DNA from: Branchipolynoe longqiensis
Taxonomy: Eukaryota > Annelida > Polychaeta > Phyllodocida > Polynoidae
Reading direction: 5' to 3'
Assembly (NCBI GenBank): GCA_030323885.1
Contig: CM059198.1
Coordinates: forward strand, 54,858,417-54,922,416
DNA: 64,000 nt
Both the position numbers and the translations under genes were made by a program. Positions 19,745 to 31,079 of this stretch are shown here, piece by piece. Position 1 is the stretch's first letter. Every line of letters starts with the position of its first letter. The notes under the pieces were generated by a model, which worked only from the letters and a program-made list of their open reading frames with translations, had not been told where the DNA came from and did not search any database.

Positions 19745-20067
19745 GTGAAATGAAGGGGGAGAGGTTTGTAATTACATAGGGTGCTCACAGCGGCAGAGCA
19801 TCCGTGTTTTTATACACTGGTACCCATGGGGACCAGGAATGCTGGATCCCTATTGGTAGGGCCAAGAATGCTTGATTCCCATTGGGGGAAAGGGGTGGGG
19901 TGATACTCTAAAATGAACCCATGTAACTATATAAGCAATAAACCAGAGGGCTGGACTCTCTCTTCCTTCTTTACATTTTATACTATTCCTTTCTCTTTCT
20001 CTTTGTCTGTATTGTTTTCACCATAGCCTGCCTCCAGTGCCCCAGATTCAAGCATTAGACTATAAAC
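19745..20067 (+). repeat. Candidate 5' LTR remnant of the gypsy element
   Basis: 'aactatataagcaataaa' at about 19926 combines a TATA-like box and a polyadenylation-like signal, and is followed by a pyrimidine-rich run. A primer-binding-site-like sequence follows at 20068. No second LTR is visible to confirm the boundaries. Confidence 0.4.
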
Positions 20068-20080
20068 TGGTGACCAAGAC
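20068..20080 (+). other. Candidate primer-binding site
   Basis: 'tggtgaccaagac' begins with the TGG that pairs with a tRNA 3' CCA. It resembles the TGGTGACCCCGAC tRNA-Trp-type site used by some Ty3/gypsy lineages, with two mismatches in the middle. Confidence 0.4.
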
Positions 20081-20579
20081 AGTTATTGAAACACGGTGTT
20101 AATTTAACAAGTAGAAACTTGCTGGCCGATGCTTGTTTGGTGCATTGTGTAGGTAGTGTTTTTTCTGCTATTTTTTTATTTTGTGGGGGTTGGAAATTTC
20201 TTCGGAATTTGGTTTGTCGACGTTTATTTGCGACAATATCACTATTTTAGAAGGTCAGCTAGACTTGATTGATGGTATATCTGTAATGTGCCGTCATTGA
20301 AGCCTCACATCGCCACTAAAATAAAAAATTTTACGGGACTACTTTAAGTTTTTCTTTAACCTTGACACAGAGGGGGGAGCATAGTAATACACTACATTGT
20401 TTTTTTACTATTTCTTCTACTTTACAGACATATCTATACTTGGATTCAATTCTTAACCTGAACCTACCACAGCATACAACAGCAGCTTGAAGATGCCGCT
20501 CACATGCGCAAAGGAGGAATTGCTGCATGATGAGTTTCAACATTGGTTTCCTTATGTGATATTCTACAACCATGGATAG

Positions 20580-22565
20580 GTTTAGAGACTATAAATGGAG
20601 GAATTGCAGGGATAGTTCTAGAATTAGACTATTGGAAGATACAATTTCCTTCTTTATATCCGGAATCTGATGGTAAACTCAGAGCTACTAATGATTTACA
20701 AATGCATATCGATATGGGTAGTGCATATCCTCTTATAACCTTATAGGATACCTTTTAGTAGAAGACATCTAGTAGAAAAAAGAGTTAGATATAATGCTTG
20801 AAGATGATATTATAGAGGCAAGTTGTGGTCCTTGGGCTTCACCAGTCACTATAGTGCTGAAAAAGGATGGTACCATTCGTCTTTGTTGGGACTATCGTAA
20901 GCTAAATGCAGTGACAACTAAAGATGCTTATCCTCTGCCCAGGATACAGGATATTTGTTATCAACTTCATGGAGCTAAAATTGTTACCACTATAGACCTA
21001 AAATCAGTTTTTTGGCAGGAAAGTAGACCTAAAACAGCTAGTAACACACATATTGGACTGTTTCAATTTAAACGCATGCAATTTGGATTAATTAATGCAC
21101 CAGCTGTTTTCCAAAGAATGATGAATGTTATTTTCTCAGAGTTTTTGGGAAAAGGTTGTTTGATTTGAGATGATATCATAATTTATTCACCTGACGAGGA
21201 AAGTCATCAACAAGATGTAGCATTTTGGGCATCTTGCAGGATAATTGTATGACTATTAAAGAATCAAAATTTGAATTTGGAGTGGCTGAAGTAAAACTCT
21301 TGGGTTACATTGTATGTGAAGCCAGTTTAAAACCGGTTCCTGAAAAAATTACTGCAATTAGGGATATGGCTTCTCCAACTAGTAAAAAGGAAGTAAGACA
21401 TTTGCTAGGATCGGCAGGATATTATCGACAATAAATTCCTAATTATGCTGATGTCATAGCACCTATTACTTATTTAACTAGTAATAAATGTAGCTTTGTT
21501 TGGACCGTAGAATGTGAAAATGATTGGAATGAGTTAAAAAGTCTATTATTAGAATGTGTCCTAACATTTCCTGATCCTTCTAAGCCTTATAAATTGTATA
21601 CAGATGCTTCTGAGTACAGTTTGGGTGCTGTCCTAGTATAGGATTCAACGTTGGGCAGTATTATTAGCAGAATTGTCAGCACCAATTGTTGATATGAAAG
21701 GAGTAGATAATGTATAGGCTGACATGCTGTCCAGATTGAGACCTAATACAGAGGCCAAGGAGCCAGTAAAGATGTTTGCATTTGATTCTATGTTGGCAGA
21801 ACAGGCAATTCCATTTGAGCACTATGAGCTGCCATTCGTGGAAGTCATGAATGAGCAGAAAAAAATGCCCGAATATGGGTTAGGGAGGAAGGAAGAAAAT
21901 AATTATTTGCTGATGGATAATCTTCTTTTTTCAATGATTGCTCCTACACGTAAAAATATGTATCCTCAACTAGTTTTGCCGGAGAGAGACAGGGATTCTG
22001 TAATTAAAATAGCTCATACTGAAGTAGGTCATATGGCTATGTCTAAAATCCTGAGACGACTACAGGAACACTTTCGTTGGTCTGGCTAGAGATGTCCACA
22101 AAGTAATTACCATTTGTCCTAATTGTGTAGTGAACTGTAGCAGACGCACACATGCGTATCCACAGTCAATGCTATTACCGGTAGCACCTGGTATCGAAAT
22201 TGCTGCAGATCTTTCTGGTCCTTATCCAGTTAGTACCAATGGAAATAGATATTTACTGTCTATAATTGACCATTGTAGTGGTTGGGTAGAATATAAATCA
22301 TTACCTGATAAATCAGCGAAAGGTGTTCATGATTACATATTCGATGAATATATTCCTCACCATTCAATTCCATATGTGTTTATTTCTGATAATGGAATTA
22401 AAAAATATAATGATCATAGATCATTTTAGAGAACTTGGAGTAGAGGTAAGGCATACTACACCGTATCATCCACAGTCTAATGGGATGGTGGAACGTTATC
22501 ATAGACGACACGGCGTAAAGCAACCACCAATCAATCAATCAATCATTATCATAGAATTTCAAGAA
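20580..22565 (+). pseudogene. Decayed Ty3/gypsy pol (RT, RNase H, integrase remnants)
   Basis: Segments in several frames match the gypsy order. RT is seen at about 20794-21440 ('GPWASPVTIVLKKDG', 'TTIDLKSVFWQ', 'MQFGLINAPAVFQRMM', 'DDIIIYS'). An RNase H start 'KLYTDASEYSLGAVL' lies near 21595. The H2C2-type integrase region contains 'HTEVGHMAMSKILRRL', and the integrase core has 'IAADLSGPYPV', 'IDHCSGWVEY', 'FISDNG' and 'TPYHPQSNGMVERYHR'. Stop codons at the RT active site, after RNase H and in the integrase, plus frame changes, show it is dead. Gag and protease are missing. A 40-base LINE tail interrupts it at 22506-22545, and repeat X replaces its 3' end. Confidence 0.85.
22506..22545 (+). 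mobile_element. 40-bp LINE tail insertion
   Basis: The insert 'cgacacggcgtaaagcaacc...' with an (ATCA)n end matches the last bases of the LINE at 5995-6388 and 45401-45885. The 10-base duplication 'ttatcataga' at 22496-22505 and 22546-22555 flanks it. It is an extreme 5' truncation. Confidence 0.85.
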
Positions 22566-22800
22566 ATAAAGCCTAAATCTCGGCTAAAACACCGAACGCC
22601 CGACCTCCTTCCCGTTGCTTGGAAAGTCGCAATTGACGTATCCAAGCAACGCTTTACGGCCAAGAACCCGTGGCCATGCAAATGGTGGCGATTTGCGCGC
22701 CCGTGGAACCGAGTAGCCCGCATCTCCAGATGCGAGTCACTCGGCACCAGCGCGCAAATGCCCATGGTGAGCAGTCGCGCCCACTTCATATATATATATA
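22566..22800 (+). repeat. Repeat X, fragment
   Basis: Shares 'gcctaaatctcg', 'gaaagtcgcaat', 'caagcaacgctttacggcca' and the end 'gcccacttcatatatat' with 25980-26640 and 31080-31835. It contains complementary stretches around 'cgttgcttgg / ccaagcaacg' able to form a hairpin. It ends in (TA)n. Confidence 0.7.
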
Positions 22801-22856
22801 CAGCTATATATAACATATTATTTAATTGATATATTTAATAGATACAAAACACATCA

Positions 22857-23170
22857 GATGGGGTGGTTGAATCGATAAGAGCGTTGGATGGCTCCCATGT
22901 GGAAGGTCTTGAGTTCAAACCACAGCCGAGTCAAACTAACGTCTTACATCTTATGTCTTGATCCTTGTCAGTACCTAGCCTGACGCTTAACATTAAGAAG
23001 ACTGGTTTTCCCAGTATCGGGATAATGTGACCAAGTGGGATAATGGATCATGGTATCAGTGGCCCGGTCTCCCAGTGTGAAATCATTATAAAGTTGCCAT
23101 GAGTGCATACTGTCACAAGTGGGTATCTTATGACCTTAGATGTTGCTAGGACGTACATTACCAACAAACA
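22857..23170 (+). repeat. SINE A, near full length
   Basis: Head 'gatggggtggttgaatcgat' and 'gagttcaaaccacagccgag', full body, 3' end 'gctaggacgtacattaccaac'. It is more diverged than most copies. Confidence 0.8.
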
Positions 23171-23210
23171 ACGCAAACAAAAAGGTACAAACAAATAGTG
23201 TGTTATATCT

Positions 23211-23335
23211 GATATATATATGCTATATATGATATATATATATGCTATATATGATATATATATGCTATATATATGCTATATATATGCTATATGTATAGAT
23301 ATATATAGCATATAATATATAGAGCATATCAGAAA
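23211..23335. repeat. (TATATGCTA)n AT-rich microsatellite
   Basis: Alternating 'atatatatgctatatatg' units, strongly self-complementary. Confidence 0.85.
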
Positions 23336-23597
23336 GGTTACTCAATGGGTATCAATTCAGTGATACAGGAACGGGGTAGTTGTCTTAGTAACCTAAATAT
23401 CAAGCAATAAGAATTACTGCATTGACGTCACTAGCACACATTCTTTTGCACACCTTCCCAATAGTCCGTGCAACGAAGCATACATAGAAAATAAATAAAT
23501 AAATAAAAACATATACTTTTAAACACTATTTAAAAATGTACAAATATTGCTGACAGTTTGCTCAGCCCAAAATAAAACACCATACATAATGCACTCA

Positions 23598-23805
23598 GTG
23601 ATTTGTTTGTTTGTTGTTTTACGTCCTAGGAACATCTAAGGTCATATCAGGATGGGTACCGCCTTGTGACACGTGTGCACTCATGGCGACTTTATAGTGC
23701 TGGCACACCGGGAGACTGGGCCACCAGCACCGTGACCTGATATCCCACTCAGTCACATTATCCTGACACTGAGCCAACCAGTCCTTGCCCTATCCTAATA
23801 ATTGG
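23598..23805 (-). repeat. SINE A, head missing
   Basis: 'gtttgtttgttgttttacgtcc' region through 'gtccttgccctatcctaata'. The head is absent. Confidence 0.85.
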
Positions 23806-24038
23806 AGGGGATAGGTTCACTTTGCCAGCGTGCAACTTTCATACACTGTCACACTCCTCTTTTCAAAGGAGATGGTGAAGTGGGCAGATGCTTTGTGCTG
23901 AAGTGAAGACCCAATATTTATACGGCTTTAGCGTCACGTGTCATGTTCAGTCTGCCTGGTCCTTAGTTGCTCCCAAAGCGCTGTCACTGTGTGACAGGGC
24001 TGCTAGACAACCCTATAGAAAAAGTGTCGGAAGGCTGG

Positions 24039-24926
24039 ATAAAGGGGCTGTCACATTAGGTTTTTTTTGTGGGAGCGTACGGTGGCGTAAGCGCATTATG
24101 TCATATACGTCGGTATACGCCGCCATACGCTATGCATACGCCATCATACGCTGTCATACGCCGTCATACGCCGATCCTCCAACAAGCCTGTTTCCTTGCT
24201 CAAAATTTTCAGCGTATGGCAGCGTATGGATCATACGCTGCTCATACGCTAGGCGTATGCTATGCATACGCCGGCATAGGTTACGCATAGGTTAGGGGTA
24301 CGTCGGCATAGGTTGGGCATCCGCTGGATTGACACCCGCCGGGTGTCTCTTGCGTACCCCCAACGTTCTGTAAAAGTGGTGTCAGACTATGGCGTATGGC
24401 GTTAGCGTATGGATTTTCGACCCATATGCCGTCATACGCCGTCATACGCTTTGCATATGCTATGCATACGCTATGCATACGCTGGCATACGCTGTCATAC
24501 GCCATCATACGCGTGTCTGTCCAAAAAATTTTTCAGCACGCTCAAAGATTTTCGGCGTATGGCGGCGTATGGCTCATACGCTGCTCATACGCTGCTCATA
24601 CGCTGCTCATACGTTCGACGTACGCTATGCGTACGCCGACATAGGTTATGCATAGGTTGGGCATACGCTGAACTTGTCAATCACAACCGTCAAACCTCAT
24701 CACAGTATGCTGCGCATAGGTTGGAATACGCTTTGAATACGCCGCCATAGGCTAGGGGTATGTTAGGTATAGGTTAGGCATAGGTTAGGCATACGATGGG
24801 CATACGCTTCAGATGCCGCTGGGACCTCGTGCGTAGCGCATGACGGCGTATGATGGTGTATGGGTCGAAAACCGCATACACCGGCATACGCTAACGCCAT
24901 ACGCCGTAATGTGACAGGGCCTTTAT
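24039..24926. mobile_element. MITE-like element WA-1 (catacgc words)
   Basis: Ends 'ataaaggggctgtcacatta' and the inverse of 'taatgtgacagggcctttat' match at 18 of 20 bases, with TA at both edges. The interior is a dense series of 'catacgc / gcgtatg' words (e.g. 'gcatacgctatgcatacgc') plus 'cataggtta' variants in both orientations. Short frames here are by-products of the repetitive words. A second copy lies at 46005-46861. Confidence 0.9.
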
Positions 24927-24947
24927 GGAAATGATCACATGACCTTT

Positions 24948-25022
24948 TTTCTTTTGGTCCATTAGTTGTTTAAGCAGGGGAAATTTCAATCGTGGATGAT
25001 TAGTCTTCCTCATTCCACTGCT
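24948..25022 (-). repeat. SINE B 3' fragment
   Basis: 'ttggtccattagttgtttaa' and 'gcaggggaaatttca' match 34720-34785. It joins directly to a SINE A copy. Confidence 0.6.
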
Positions 25023-25182
25023 CCTTGCCCTATCCTAATAATGCCGAGAGCCTGGCTGGGAAGCGACAAGTATCAATTTTTAAGTCATTGGTTTGACTCG
25101 ACCAGGGTTCGAACCCATGACCCCACGATCTACCAAACACGGGAGACAGACGCTCTAACTCATTTGGCCATCCCATCTGGTT
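25019..25182 (-). repeat. SINE A, head half
   Basis: 'tccttgccctatcctaataa' through 'ggttcgaaccc' to the head 'tcatttggccatcccatc'. The 3' half is absent. Confidence 0.8.
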
Positions 25183-25319
25183 GGGATGGCCGAATCTACC
25201 TTGTAATCTAATATGCTAAATATATTGTTCAAACACTTATCTAACATAGCCCGTTACATTTGCAGTGAAGGATTTATGAAAGTGTGTAGCTTAACTAACT
25301 TTATCTATCGCATTGCACT

Positions 25320-25592
25320 TAGAATAGGATATTTGAGCTCGAACCCAGTAGGTAGAGACTGATCCGCCCATCACCATTAGACTGGGTGTCAGGACTCAGA
25401 CTCAGTGTCAGGATAACGTGACTGAGTGGGATATCACGTCATGATAGCCTACCAAATAGCTGGGCATAGTGTCTCAGTGGGTGTGGGGGTGAGGGGGGGA
25501 GAGATGGGGGAGGGGAGCATTATGAAAAGCCCGTGAGTGTGTGGAGTCACAAAGGACCACATGTTTTCGTAGGACGTGAAACCCCAATAAAT
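25320..25592 (+). repeat. Degenerate SINE A
   Basis: Body words 'tcagtgtcaggataacgtga', 'ctgagtgggatatca' and the end 'gtaggacgtgaaacccc' are recognisable among G-rich expansions. Confidence 0.6.
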
Positions 25593-25979
25593 CATCTTCT
25601 AGCTTGCTATTATATGGGGTTCATGGGGGCAAACGATAGCAAATAAAAAAAAAAAATATATATACACATATACATATTTAACTGTTCGGCTATTTCGCCC
25701 CCGCCTAAGGCGAGCCTAATGTGTTAATTTGTCCATTATGATTTCCGAGTGAATTTCCTGGGCCTGCGGCAGGCCGCCGCCGCCTCTCGTCCCATATGCA
25801 GGTCGACCGCCTCCGTGCTATGAATCCCAGGCTAAGGGCGGACAGCCAGAGTACCATAGAAATACGGTTTGTCCCTCCTCCGCATTTAAATAAGAAAGAT
25901 GTTACTTATTGTTTCAACTAACTGGCTATCCTCCCCGCCGTATTGCGAATGTTGATATACTTTAATTAATCCAGATCTA

Positions 25980-26640
25980 GGCCGACATCCTATGTTGTGT
26001 CGCCGCTGTCACTTATAAACAGCCTACGTTAATGTTTTACTCAGTTAAGTGTCATTACGTTATGTTTTTCATTAATAATGTGGCTATTATATCCCCGCAG
26101 AAGCGTTGATCAGCTGCTTAAGGCCTACCAGGCAGAAGGCCCTTAATTACATATAGAATAATCGAATATCAATATCAAGTTGACCATAGCGGTTAATATA
26201 TGTGAAGACTGGAGAATAGTAAAGAATGCAAGGAACGTTCCAATCACTTTTAAGAGCTCACAGCTTTATTCCTAACATTACTGGTAATAATTCGCTAATA
26301 ATAAACACGCATAAGTTCAGCCCTTCCCACCATGATTAAAAATTCTTAATTCCAACATTAAAGGCCTAAATCTCGTCTAAAACATGAGACCACGCAGAAA
26401 CACATCCGATGGGTCTGAGCCCGAGCACTCGACCTTCCATCGTTGCTAGGAAAGTCGCAATCTACGTCTCCTAGCAACGCTTTACGGCCATGAACCCGGC
26501 CCCGCATTTGATGGCCGATGTGGGCTTGTCCCGGCGAGCAGCACGCATTTCAGAATGCGGGTTGCTTGGCCCAAGCCCACAACGGTCATAGCTCGAGTGT
26601 AGTCTCACCCACTTCACATATATGGATAGTGATAAGCCCC
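25980..26640 (+). repeat. Repeat X, terminal-repeat-like
   Basis: Shares ordered blocks with 31080-31835 ('gctgtcacttataaaca', 'gcaaggaac', 'ttttaagagctca', 'cacatc(c/t)gatgggt', 'ccccgcatttga', 'cccacttcacatatat') and partly with 22566-22800. It ends about 200 bases before the decayed Gag-like gene, so it may be that element's terminal repeat. 25593-25979 upstream is unassigned. Confidence 0.6.
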
Positions 26641-26848
26641 TTATCGCATGTAATAAGGTCTGCAGTGTATTGCGCCCCCTCCCCACCACAACAGGGGGGG
26701 GGGGGGGTCTCCCAGCAACTTCTATGCTCCACCCCCCCTGCATGGGGTGGGCCGCACACTCCATACGCTCGGATATGTGTGCGGGTGTGTTTTCCCGCCT
26801 TCCCCTCCTCCCCCACCTGCCGACTTTCTCACCCGGCCGCTCCAGTCC

Positions 26849-27990
26849 ATGCCGGCCGCCAAGCTTTGCGCCACCTGCATGGAGTCTCATACCGGGCCGG
26901 TAGGCGAAGATTGTAGACACAACTGGGCGGGCCGGGAAGCAGTAATGGCTGACCAACGCCAGACCAGGGCATCTAGCAAGGAGCGGGACCAGAGCCTCGA
27001 GGCACGCAGCGACATCCTGGGAGCTACCCTGAGACTGGACACATTCTTGGAGGAACAGACGCAGGACGAGCAGAGCGAGGCAGAGAAGGATCTCCCCAGG
27101 AAGATCACGGCGGCGTTGGCTCGTAAGAGGGAGCGTATCCTGCAGTGCCAGCTGGAGGAGATAGAAGCGGAAGTCAAAGCCTTTAGCCTCTCAGGAAAAG
27201 GTGGGCGCGCCAGCCGGGACAGGAGCGGGACGAACCACCACAGCTGCGAACAGAGTCGAACGCGCCACTGCAGCCGGAACCGGAGTGGTACATGCCACGA
27301 CACCAGGCCGGGAAGGAGATCATGGTTGTGGAAATCAGAGGAGTCGACACAATTGGAGGAGGAAGCGGTTGAGGCCTGGACGGCTCGCAACTCCAAACAC
27401 CGTTCCTGCCAGAGGAGGAAGAAGTAATCACGTCGTCACCATCACTGCTGCTCACGCATCAGCAGCAGTAGCCGATCCAGGAGCTCCAGTAGAGAGCAGC
27501 GTCTTCGCTGTAAGTACAGTTTTAAAAACTTCTCTGAAAAGGACGCAAAGGATATGACATTGCATGACCTCATACTCGCTAACCTAAAGTGGGCAGTAGC
27601 ATCTAAAACCATGTCGGCATCGGACAAAGATGGGGTATTGAAGCACGTGGGCTACATCGTGATGAAGGCATCGGCCGATTCATGCCTGAACAAGGCTTAC
27701 CAAGGGTTAGGGAAATTCGGCGCATAACCATACACAAGGGGGGCTGCCGTTCGTGGGGGGGTAACATGGACGTGTCCATGGAGCACTTTGTGGCTGAAAA
27801 ATGTTTCCACCACATCACAAGCAGGGCCGTCGCCCATCCTGTCAGGCGCAGGCCCATGAGAAGGAAGGGCCCATGCGATGTCTGCAACACCTCGGCCGGG
27901 TGCAGCAAAGGCTCGAGTTGTGAGGACCATCACAACTGCAGGCACTGCTGGGACCTGGCCCACCGGACCAGGGGGGGGGGGGGGGGGGCG
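26849..27990 (+). pseudogene. Decayed Gag-like gene of a retrotransposon
   Basis: From the ATG at 26849 the frame gives 'KLCATCMESHTGPVGEDCRHNW' (Cys/His cluster, truncated here), then an acidic/helical segment, then an Arg/Ser-rich linker. An in-frame stop at 27425-27427 is followed in the same frame by more SR-rich sequence. A helical block 'DMTLHDLILANLKW' ... 'VLKHVGYIVMKASADS' follows, up to another stop at 27725-27727. After a frame change a second Cys/His cluster appears ('GPCDVCNTSAGC', 'CEDHHNCRHC'). Two zinc-finger-like clusters around a helical core fit Gags of YR-type retroelements. No RT adjoins it. Poly-G runs at about 27971 and 28191 add further damage. Confidence 0.55.
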
Positions 27991-28241
27991 GCAAGTTCAA
28001 GATGGCTAGGCAGTAGCAGCCAACGCCCGGCCTGCCAGGCATGTGGCCTCACACTGGGCCGGAGACGGCGGCCAGGCCGGGGCACTCCGGTGTTCCCGAA
28101 ACAGCAGTTATGGAAGGGGCCCCCCCATGTCGCCAGGGTTCCGCCAGCTATGAAAGTGACAACAGCACACTCGGTAGTGAGGTGGGCGGAGGGGGGGGGG
28201 GTGTACTGGCCTAATGCGCCTCGCCCCCAGCTGAGACCCAT

Positions 28242-28680
28242 GCCGACAATAATAGTAACAATAATTGTTGCGACTCTGCCAGCTGTACTGCCGTTGATGC
28301 ATATACTGATGTTTCTCACGAGGTCTTCCTTTGCAGCAATATCATTGATAACCCCATTTATAATACTTGTGTTAATGCTTATCATGATGTTGTTGCCTGT
28401 CCAGGCACTGATGCTGCCAATGTTCTTCATGAGGTTACTAGTTGCAACAATATCATTGACGACCCCAATTATAATGCTTGTGTTGATGGTTATCTTGATG
28501 TTGTCTGCCGTATGGGCACTGATGATACCAATGTTTCTCATGACACCTACCGTGGCACTAATATCATTGATGGGTTATCAATGATATTAGTGCCACTCAT
28601 ATAACTGTCTCAGTTATAATACTTGTGTTGATGCTTATCATGATGTTGTGAACTGCTCGGGCACTGATATTTACCACTAA
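28242..28680 (+). pseudogene. Repeat-containing linker coding remnant
   Basis: A frame starting 'ADNNSNNNCCDSASC' contains three imperfect repeats of about 35-37 residues, with the pattern 'TDxxNVxHEV', 'NIID', 'YNxCVxAYxDVV'. The third copy is broken by the palindrome at 28554-28594, and the rest resumes at about 28616 ('YNTCVDAYHDVVNCSG') before a stop. It resembles in composition the Cys/Asp-rich extension ahead of the RT in the Ngaro element, but I see no sequence homology that I can prove. Confidence 0.5.
28554..28594. repeat. Perfect 18-bp palindrome, 5-base loop
   Basis: 'ggcactaatatcattgat' at 28554-28571 and its exact reverse complement at 28577-28594, loop 'gggtt'. It interrupts the third linker repeat. 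Confidence 0.95.
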
Positions 28681-28808
28681 TCAGTCACCACATACAGAGC
28701 TTCCTATTACATTAGTCTCACCAGAACAAAGTACATATAATTAGAAACTGAATAAGTATATATTAATATGTATAATCATTTTCTAATGTTATATAGTTTG
28801 TTCTCATG

Positions 28809-29104
28809 CACAAATAGTTTTGCGCCTGTCTTGACATAGTGCTGCTGGTAACTTGCAAAAGCCAGCAGCACTTCAACACTTTTGCAGGCAGCTTTCATGA
28901 AATGTACAACCGCACAAAACACCATACCGGCTCGGTCATCGCCCGGGTTACCAAGGGGCACGCTGCTCGAGCTCATCTTCCGTCGACAGCGGAAAATCAG
29001 CTAGGACACAGCAGAGAGCTAAATGGAGAGCGGCAGTTAAGTAATGAAAGCAGTCTTTGTCGCATCGCGACCGACAGCATGATGATGATGATGAACCTGA
29101 TATA
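28809..29104 (+). mobile_element. LINE 3' end ((GAT)n-tailed family)
   Basis: The 3' coding end and tail include 'gcctgtcttgacat', 'aacttgcaaaagccagcagc', 'tggagagcggcag' and 'cgaccgacagcatgatgatg'. The same segments occur at 33766-33982. A C-terminal Arg/Ser stretch followed by a methionine run is a familiar end of mollusc LINE proteins. Confidence 0.65.
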
Positions 29105-29956
29105 ATAGGAAACTTTACGTGAAGTGATTGATTGGGGATAAATAGTTTTTTGTGTGACCTCTGTCGAGTGTATATATAACCATCACCCTGATGGAGGTGT
29201 TCAATGGTTTTCCTTTATTCTTTATATTTCCATTATATATACATATATATAGCTCAAGCTATATGCAGATGTAAGCCAAGCACCGTGCTGACATCCAGCG
29301 GATGCTGGGTTAACAAAATTAATGCAGGGCGCGGATTTGATGTCGCTAGGGACTGGCCCGGCGCTGTAATCAGGACTATATCATGGGTGACTGTTGGGTT
29401 AGCTCTCACAGCCTTTCCTCATCATCGTGTGAGTGCTTTCGCGGGAGCTGTAATTTTGTCTTTGATATTGTCTTGGGTAGGGCATCTTGCCCAGCCAGAT
29501 GCTTATTGTACGTGCTTATTGTGTCAATAAATGTATCGACCACTATTTGATTTGTTGTCATGTGTGAGCTTACATCTACACACACACACACATATATATA
29601 TATATATTATATATAAAGAAAAAATACTGAAACTGCATGAATCAAGGTCAAGGTCATCCTTTCCACAGAGGTCACACAAGAACTATTTTCCGCTGATATC
29701 TTCCTGGAACATTCCATGTTCAACTGTTTCCTGTCAGAGCTGTTTTTGGATCCTGGCTTATTTCTGGTGCCCAGTGTTGCATTTTCTCCGCAGTCAGCAT
29801 CTGGCAATGAGGAGACGCTCGCGAGTCACATGACTAGATTCAGCATTTCTTAGCCTTGGTCCTGGCGTCAGTGCGTGCCAAGTCTCGCGCAGATCCCCAA
29901 ATTTCGCTGCGGTTGAGATGCTGTTCATGCTCGACTCACTCTCACTGCTTTAGTAA
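29105..29956. other. Unassigned, with (CA)n/(TA)n
   Basis: No gene is supported. A (CA)n-(TA)n tract lies at about 29578-29615, and a short TA run at about 29236. Confidence 0.4.
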
Positions 29957-30250
29957 CAGGGCTGACTGGCTTCTGGAGGTCGTGGGTTCGAACCCCAGCC
30001 GAGTCAATCTAATATTAGTAGTAATATAGAAAATGTATACTTGTTGCTACCTAGCCTAGCACTCAACATTAATAGGATATAGCAAGGACTGGTTTGCTCA
30101 GTGCCGGGATAATGTGACTGATTGGGAGATCTGGTAATGGCACCAGCGGCTCGATCTTCCAGTGGGGTAGCACTATGAAGTCACCATGAGTGTGCACTGA
30201 CGCAAGTCGGTACCCGTCCTGATATGACCTGTTGCTCAAAACTCAAACAA
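29957..30250 (+). repeat. SINE A with intact B box
   Basis: 'gtgggttcgaaccccagccg' head, full body, 3' end cut short at 'gatatgacctgttgctcaaaac'. Confidence 0.85.
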
Positions 30251-30259
30251 ACCACAAAC

Positions 30260-31076
30260 TGCTCCACTCCAGACTCTTAAGAATCGCACTCAGGAATCTT
30301 CAAAGATTGTTTGGCTCACATCGAGTACTGAGTCTTCGAAGACTCGTTACAATTCTTATTCTTGCTTGTCCACTGGTGGCGATGATGACAGCAGCTCTTC
30401 ATTTGTTGTGAACCTGTTGATGACTGATGAGTCCAATTCATGCTCAGAATGTGTGGTGGCACATTGGACATGTGTGTACCTGTGATCAGGAGAGCCTTGT
30501 GGCTGACAATTTTGTTTAGCTTGAGAAATACTATCAGGTTCACACCAAGAACCAGTACTCAGTGTCTTTGAAGATTCCTTACTGTTAGGCTTACATCGAG
30601 TACCATGTCTTTGAAGATTCCTTACTGTTAGGCTCACACCAAGTACCGTGTTTTTAAAGATTCCTTACTGTTAAGCACACACTGAGTACTGCGCCTTTGA
30701 AGATTCCTTACTATTAGGCTTACATTGAGTAACATGTTTTTGAAGATTCCTTACTGTTAGGCTCACACCAAGTACTGTGTCTTTGAAGATTCCTTTCTAT
30801 TATGCACACACCGAGTACTGCATCTTTGGAGATTCCTTACTGTTAGGCTTACATCGAGTACTTTATCTTTGAAGATTCCGTACTGCTATGCTCACACTGA
30901 GTACTTTATCTTTGAAGATTCATTACTGTTAGGCTCACACTGAGTACTGGGTCTTTGAAGATTACTTACTGTTACTTAGTGTTAGGCTCACACCAAGTAC
31001 TGTGTCTTTGAAGATTCCTTTCTATTATGCACAAACCGAGTACTGCATCTTTGAAGAGTCCTTACTGTTAGGCTCA
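30260..31076. repeat. 43-bp minisatellite
   Basis: The unit begins 'gaagattccttactgttagg' and ends '...gtaccatgtcttt'. It recurs with a fixed 43-base step (30570, 30613, 30656, 30699) for about a dozen units from 30545, with degenerate units further left. Adjacent units differ in pairs ('ttaggctcacacc' versus 'ttatgcacacacc'). Confidence 0.9.
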
Positions 31077-31079
31077 CAG

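Noticed and set aside
24069..24750. Several overlapping frames rich in RCSYAAHTL-like words
   Set aside because: They read the catacgc words of WA-1 in all frames, and the word is a DNA-level signal.
26518..26916. 132-residue frame overlapping repeat X
   Set aside because: It spans repeat X and poly-G/C runs, and the better Gag-like frame starts at 26849.
30260..31076. Regularly spaced repeats resembling a CRISPR array
   Set aside because: The whole 43-base unit repeats in tandem with no unique spacers, and the context is animal genomic DNA.
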